Shown: positions 29,508 to 31,575 of the stretch, piece after piece
Numbering within the stretch: the first letter of the stretch is position 1
How the letters are laid out: each line of letters opens with the position of its first letter
From: an uncultured Bacillota bacterium
Lineage (GTDB): Bacteria; Bacillota; Limnochordia; Limnochordales; ZCTH02-B6
Direction of reading: 5' to 3'
Assembly (NCBI GenBank): GCA_937916565.1
Contig: CALFSR010000239.1
Location: 1 to 31,575 of the forward strand
Length of the DNA: 31,575 nt
Made by a program: the position numbers and the translations under genes
The notes under the pieces: model-generated
What the model saw: the letters and a program-made list of their open reading frames with translations, nothing else
The model's database searches: none
Told to the model about the DNA's origin: nothing

Positions 29508-30851
29508 TCACTGCCCGAGCCGCGCATACCGTTCGATGATCTCGTTGGCTTCCCGGGCCGCTTCGTCGAGCGCCCGCGCGTCGCCGCCCGTGTAGAGCAC
29601 CCGCTCCACGGCCTCTCCCAGCACCCGGGATGCGTCCGAGTAGGACGGGACGTTGGGGCGCGGCCGGGCGTAGATCATCTCGTGGAGCGCCCGCTCCACG
29701 TCGGGGTTGGCCGAGAGCAGTTCCTGGAACGCCGCGGAGCTGTAGCCGCTCTGCCGCAGCGGGCTGTACCCGGTGGCGGCACTGAAGCGCAAGTTCGTCT
29801 CGGCGCCGGTCATCCACTGGATGAAAGTCCACGCCGCGGCCTGCTTGGCCGGGTCCCGGGTGAGGATGGCCAGGTTGCGCCCGCCGATCCCGGTGGCCCG
29901 CCGGTCGGCGTAGGGAATCGGCGCGACGCCCCACTCAAAGGGCAACTGGGCGTAGCTCGAGAGGATCCGGGCCGACGAGGACAGCTGGAACAAGGCCCGT
30001 CCCGACTCGAAGGTGCGGTCCGGCCGCTTGAGGTCCAGGATGCCCGTCTCCACCAGGCGCTGCCAGAGGGCCAGGGCGCGCCGGCCGGCCTCCGAGTCAA
30101 AGGCCACCCGGTCGAGCTCGGGCGTGTACATGTCGCCCCCGTGCTGCCAGACGGTAATCAGAAAGTAGTACACCACGCCCGTTTGGGCGGTAGTCGGAGC
30201 GTCCAAGACCCAGATGCCCCGGCGCCGCCATTCGTCCGCGTTGGTCTCGGCCAGGCGCAAAAGCTCATCCCAGGTGCGGGGCACGTCTTCTTCGGTCAAC
30301 CCGACGGCCGCCAAGAGATCTTTGTTGTAGTACATCACCGCGTTGCTGATCGCAAAGGGCATCGACCAGATGCGCCCGTTGTACCGCCCGGTTTCCCAGT
30401 AAACGGGAAACACGTCCGTTACGTCAAAGCCGGGCGTCGCGGCGATGAACTCGTCCACCGGCACCACATGGCCCCCGGCCGCGAGCTGCGAGATCCAGAA
30501 CTGGTCGATCCCCGCCACGTCGGGGCCCGACCCGGCCGAAAGCGCCGCCAGCAGCTTGTCCCGCATCGTCCACTCGCTGCCGCTGTACACTTCGTTCACG
30601 CGGATGTGGGGGTGCTCCCGGTTGAACTCCTCCACCAAGGACGCGTGCACTTCCCCGATTAAGCCCGAGTAAAAGTGCCAGTACTCAAGTTCCACGACTT
30701 GCGCCTGCGCGGGCGCAACCGCCTGAGCCAGGAGCAGCCCCGCCAGCGCCGCGAGCGCGAGCAGCCGCCACCTGCCGCACCGTGTCGCGCCCACCCCCGG
30801 GGCGCGCCGGTGCGTCCTTTCGAAGCTCTGCCATACCGCCGTCTGCTTCAC
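29508..30851 (-). CDS. Extracellular solute-binding protein of a carbohydrate ABC transporter
   Basis: The 447-residue product is a type 1 (MalE/UgpB-like) sugar-binding protein: a long basic N-terminus and a signal peptide ending APAQAQ (about residue 50), then VELEYWHFYSGLIGEVHASLVEEFNREHPHI, GSGPDVAGIDQFWISQLA, PFAISNAVMYYNKDLLAAVGL and PRTWDELLRLAETN. No lipobox cysteine follows the signal, so it is not a lipoprotein of the usual form. GTG at 30851 has AGGAGG 7 nt upstream and overlaps the permease stop by 4 nt (GTGA). Substrate, probably an oligosaccharide or glycerol phosphate, cannot be read from sequence. Confidence 0.93.
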   Translation of the reverse strand: MKQTAVWQSFERTHRRAPGVGATRCGRWRLLALAALAGLLLAQAVAPAQAQVVELEYWHFYSGLIGEVHASLVEEFNREHPHIRVNEVYSGSEWTMRDKLLAALSAGSGPDVAGIDQFWISQLAAGGHVVPVDEFIAATPGFDVTDVFPVYWETGRYNGRIWSMPFAISNAVMYYNKDLLAAVGLTEEDVPRTWDELLRLAETNADEWRRRGIWVLDAPTTAQTGVVYYFLITVWQHGGDMYTPELDRVAFDSEAGRRALALWQRLVETGILDLKRPDRTFESGRALFQLSSSARILSSYAQLPFEWGVAPIPYADRRATGIGGRNLAILTRDPAKQAAAWTFIQWMTGAETNLRFSAATGYSPLRQSGYSSAAFQELLSANPDVERALHEMIYARPRPNVPSYSDASRVLGEAVERVLYTGGDARALDEAAREANEIIERYARLGQ

Positions 30852-31575
30852 GATGTCGCCTCCTGTCCTTGCGTCGAAGTGTTTTCGTCCACATGGGCAA
30901 ACCGCGCCGTCAAGGCACCGACGGCCCACAGCGCGGGGACGGCCGCGATGACGCTGCCGGCCAGCAGCAAATGCCATTGGCCGCTCAGCTCGTCTTGGAG
31001 GAAGGCCAGCCCCACCGGCAACGTCCGCACTTCGGCCCGGTGGGTCATCAAAAGGGGCCAAAGCAAGTCGCCCCAGCTGAAAAGAAAGGTGATGACCGCC
31101 ACCGCCCGCAGGCCGGGCGTCACGGCAGGCAGCAGCACGTGGCGCAGCAGAGCCCACGGCCCGCACCCATCCAGCATGGCCGCCTCCTCCAGTTCCCGGG
31201 GGACCGACAGGAACTGCTGGCGCATGATGAGCACCGCCATGGCCCCGGCGAGAAACGGCACGATCAGGGCGCCGCGGGTGTCGATGAGCCCGGCTTTCTC
31301 CAGCAGCCAAAACGAGGGAATCCACGTCAGCTGGTCGGGCACGAGCAGGCTCGCGACGAAGACGGCCATGAGGATGCGCCCGCTGCGGCCCGGCAGGCGG
31401 GCCAGGCTGTAGCCGGCGATGGCGCTGGTGACTACTTGGCCGGCCACCACCGCCCCGGCCACCGCCACGCTGTTGACCATCATGGGAAAAAGCCGCGACC
31501 TGTGCCAAACCTCGGCATAGTTGGCCCAGCGCCACTGGGCCGGCCAGGGGGATGCGGTCCATCCAAAGATTTCCT
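30848..31575 (-). CDS. MalG-type ABC sugar permease, 5'-truncated by window edge
   Basis: The frame is open to the right edge (first full codon ends at 31573), giving about 241 visible residues. These hold at least five helices and the permease EAA signature EEAAMLDGCGPWALLRHVLLPAVTP, which contacts the ATPase. The leader WPAQWRWANYAEVWHRSRLFPMMVNSV is typical of the region before the second helix of MalG/UgpE-type proteins, so the first helix lies outside. It couples to the solute-binding protein by a 4-nt GTGA overlap. A partner MalF-type permease and the ATPase would be expected beyond the edge or elsewhere. Confidence 0.93.
   Translation of the reverse strand, partial: EIFGWTASPWPAQWRWANYAEVWHRSRLFPMMVNSVAVAGAVVAGQVVTSAIAGYSLARLPGRSGRILMAVFVASLLVPDQLTWIPSFWLLEKAGLIDTRGALIVPFLAGAMAVLIMRQQFLSVPRELEEAAMLDGCGPWALLRHVLLPAVTPGLRAVAVITFLFSWGDLLWPLLMTHRAEVRTLPVGLAFLQDELSGQWHLLLAGSVIAAVPALWAVGALTARFAHVDENTSTQGQEATS

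Overview
The window is a stretch of very GC-rich bacterial chromosome (GC-rich third positions, many GTG and TTG starts, strong GGAGG-type ribosome sites, tRNA genes that encode their CCA end). The gene set points to a Bacillota lineage with high GC, of the Limnochordia, Symbiobacteriia or Thermaerobacter kind: a YqhV/DUF2619 protein, a YlbF-family protein, a VanW-family protein, DUF309, a SpoIIM-like membrane protein, a FUN14 protein and a TrpB2-type tryptophan synthase beta chain. This placement is an inference; no rRNA or marker protein here fixes the class. One exported protein (1720-2229) looks like a small outer-membrane beta-barrel, which would fit a diderm Bacillota such as Limnochordia.

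Layout. 1-500: 3' end of a luciferase-like (LLM) flavin oxidoreductase, overlapping tail to tail with a membrane-anchored VanW protein (428-1459, minus). 1720-5026: a block of exported proteins, namely the beta-barrel candidate, a zinc M14/aspartoacylase-like hydrolase, a SIMPL/DUF541 protein and a coiled-coil protein. 5031-10214, minus: an envelope-glycosylation cluster with a GT39 (ArnT-like) transferase, a membrane-anchored PHP phosphoesterase, a four-helix EamA/EmrE-type putative flippase, a polyprenyl-phosphate GT2 transferase, a SpoIIM-like membrane protein and a C-terminally truncated methyltransferase. Three of these junctions are translationally coupled or close to it. 10505-12916, plus: msrA, an orphan beta-class DNA methyltransferase, and tag (3-methyladenine glycosylase I). 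12858-17721, minus: a seven-helix membrane protein, a phosphomannomutase/phosphoglucomutase and mannose-1-phosphate guanylyltransferase pair (GDP-mannose supply, possibly feeding envelope glycans), a thioredoxin-like protein and a GNAT acetyltransferase.

17823-24815 carries tRNA-Ser(GCU), a FUN14 protein, an MFS exporter with DUF309, tRNA-Ser(UGA), serS, a second MFS transporter and glyA, so four serine-related genes lie within 7 kb. 24980-26332 is a stand-alone trpB2 on minus, followed by yqhV on plus. 27035-28354 is a cofE (F420 gamma-glutamyl ligase)-ylbF-family pair on minus. It follows a LysR regulator (28430-29320). The right edge holds a sugar-type ABC transporter: a solute-binding protein overlapped by 4 nt with a MalG-type permease that runs off the window.

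I see no rRNA, CRISPR array, insertion sequence, prophage or integrase gene. The window is mostly ordinary chromosomal backbone. The points most worth a second look are the beta-barrel candidate, the Arn/Gtr-like glycosylation cassette with its PHP protein, the orphan methyltransferase, and cofE without other F420 genes.
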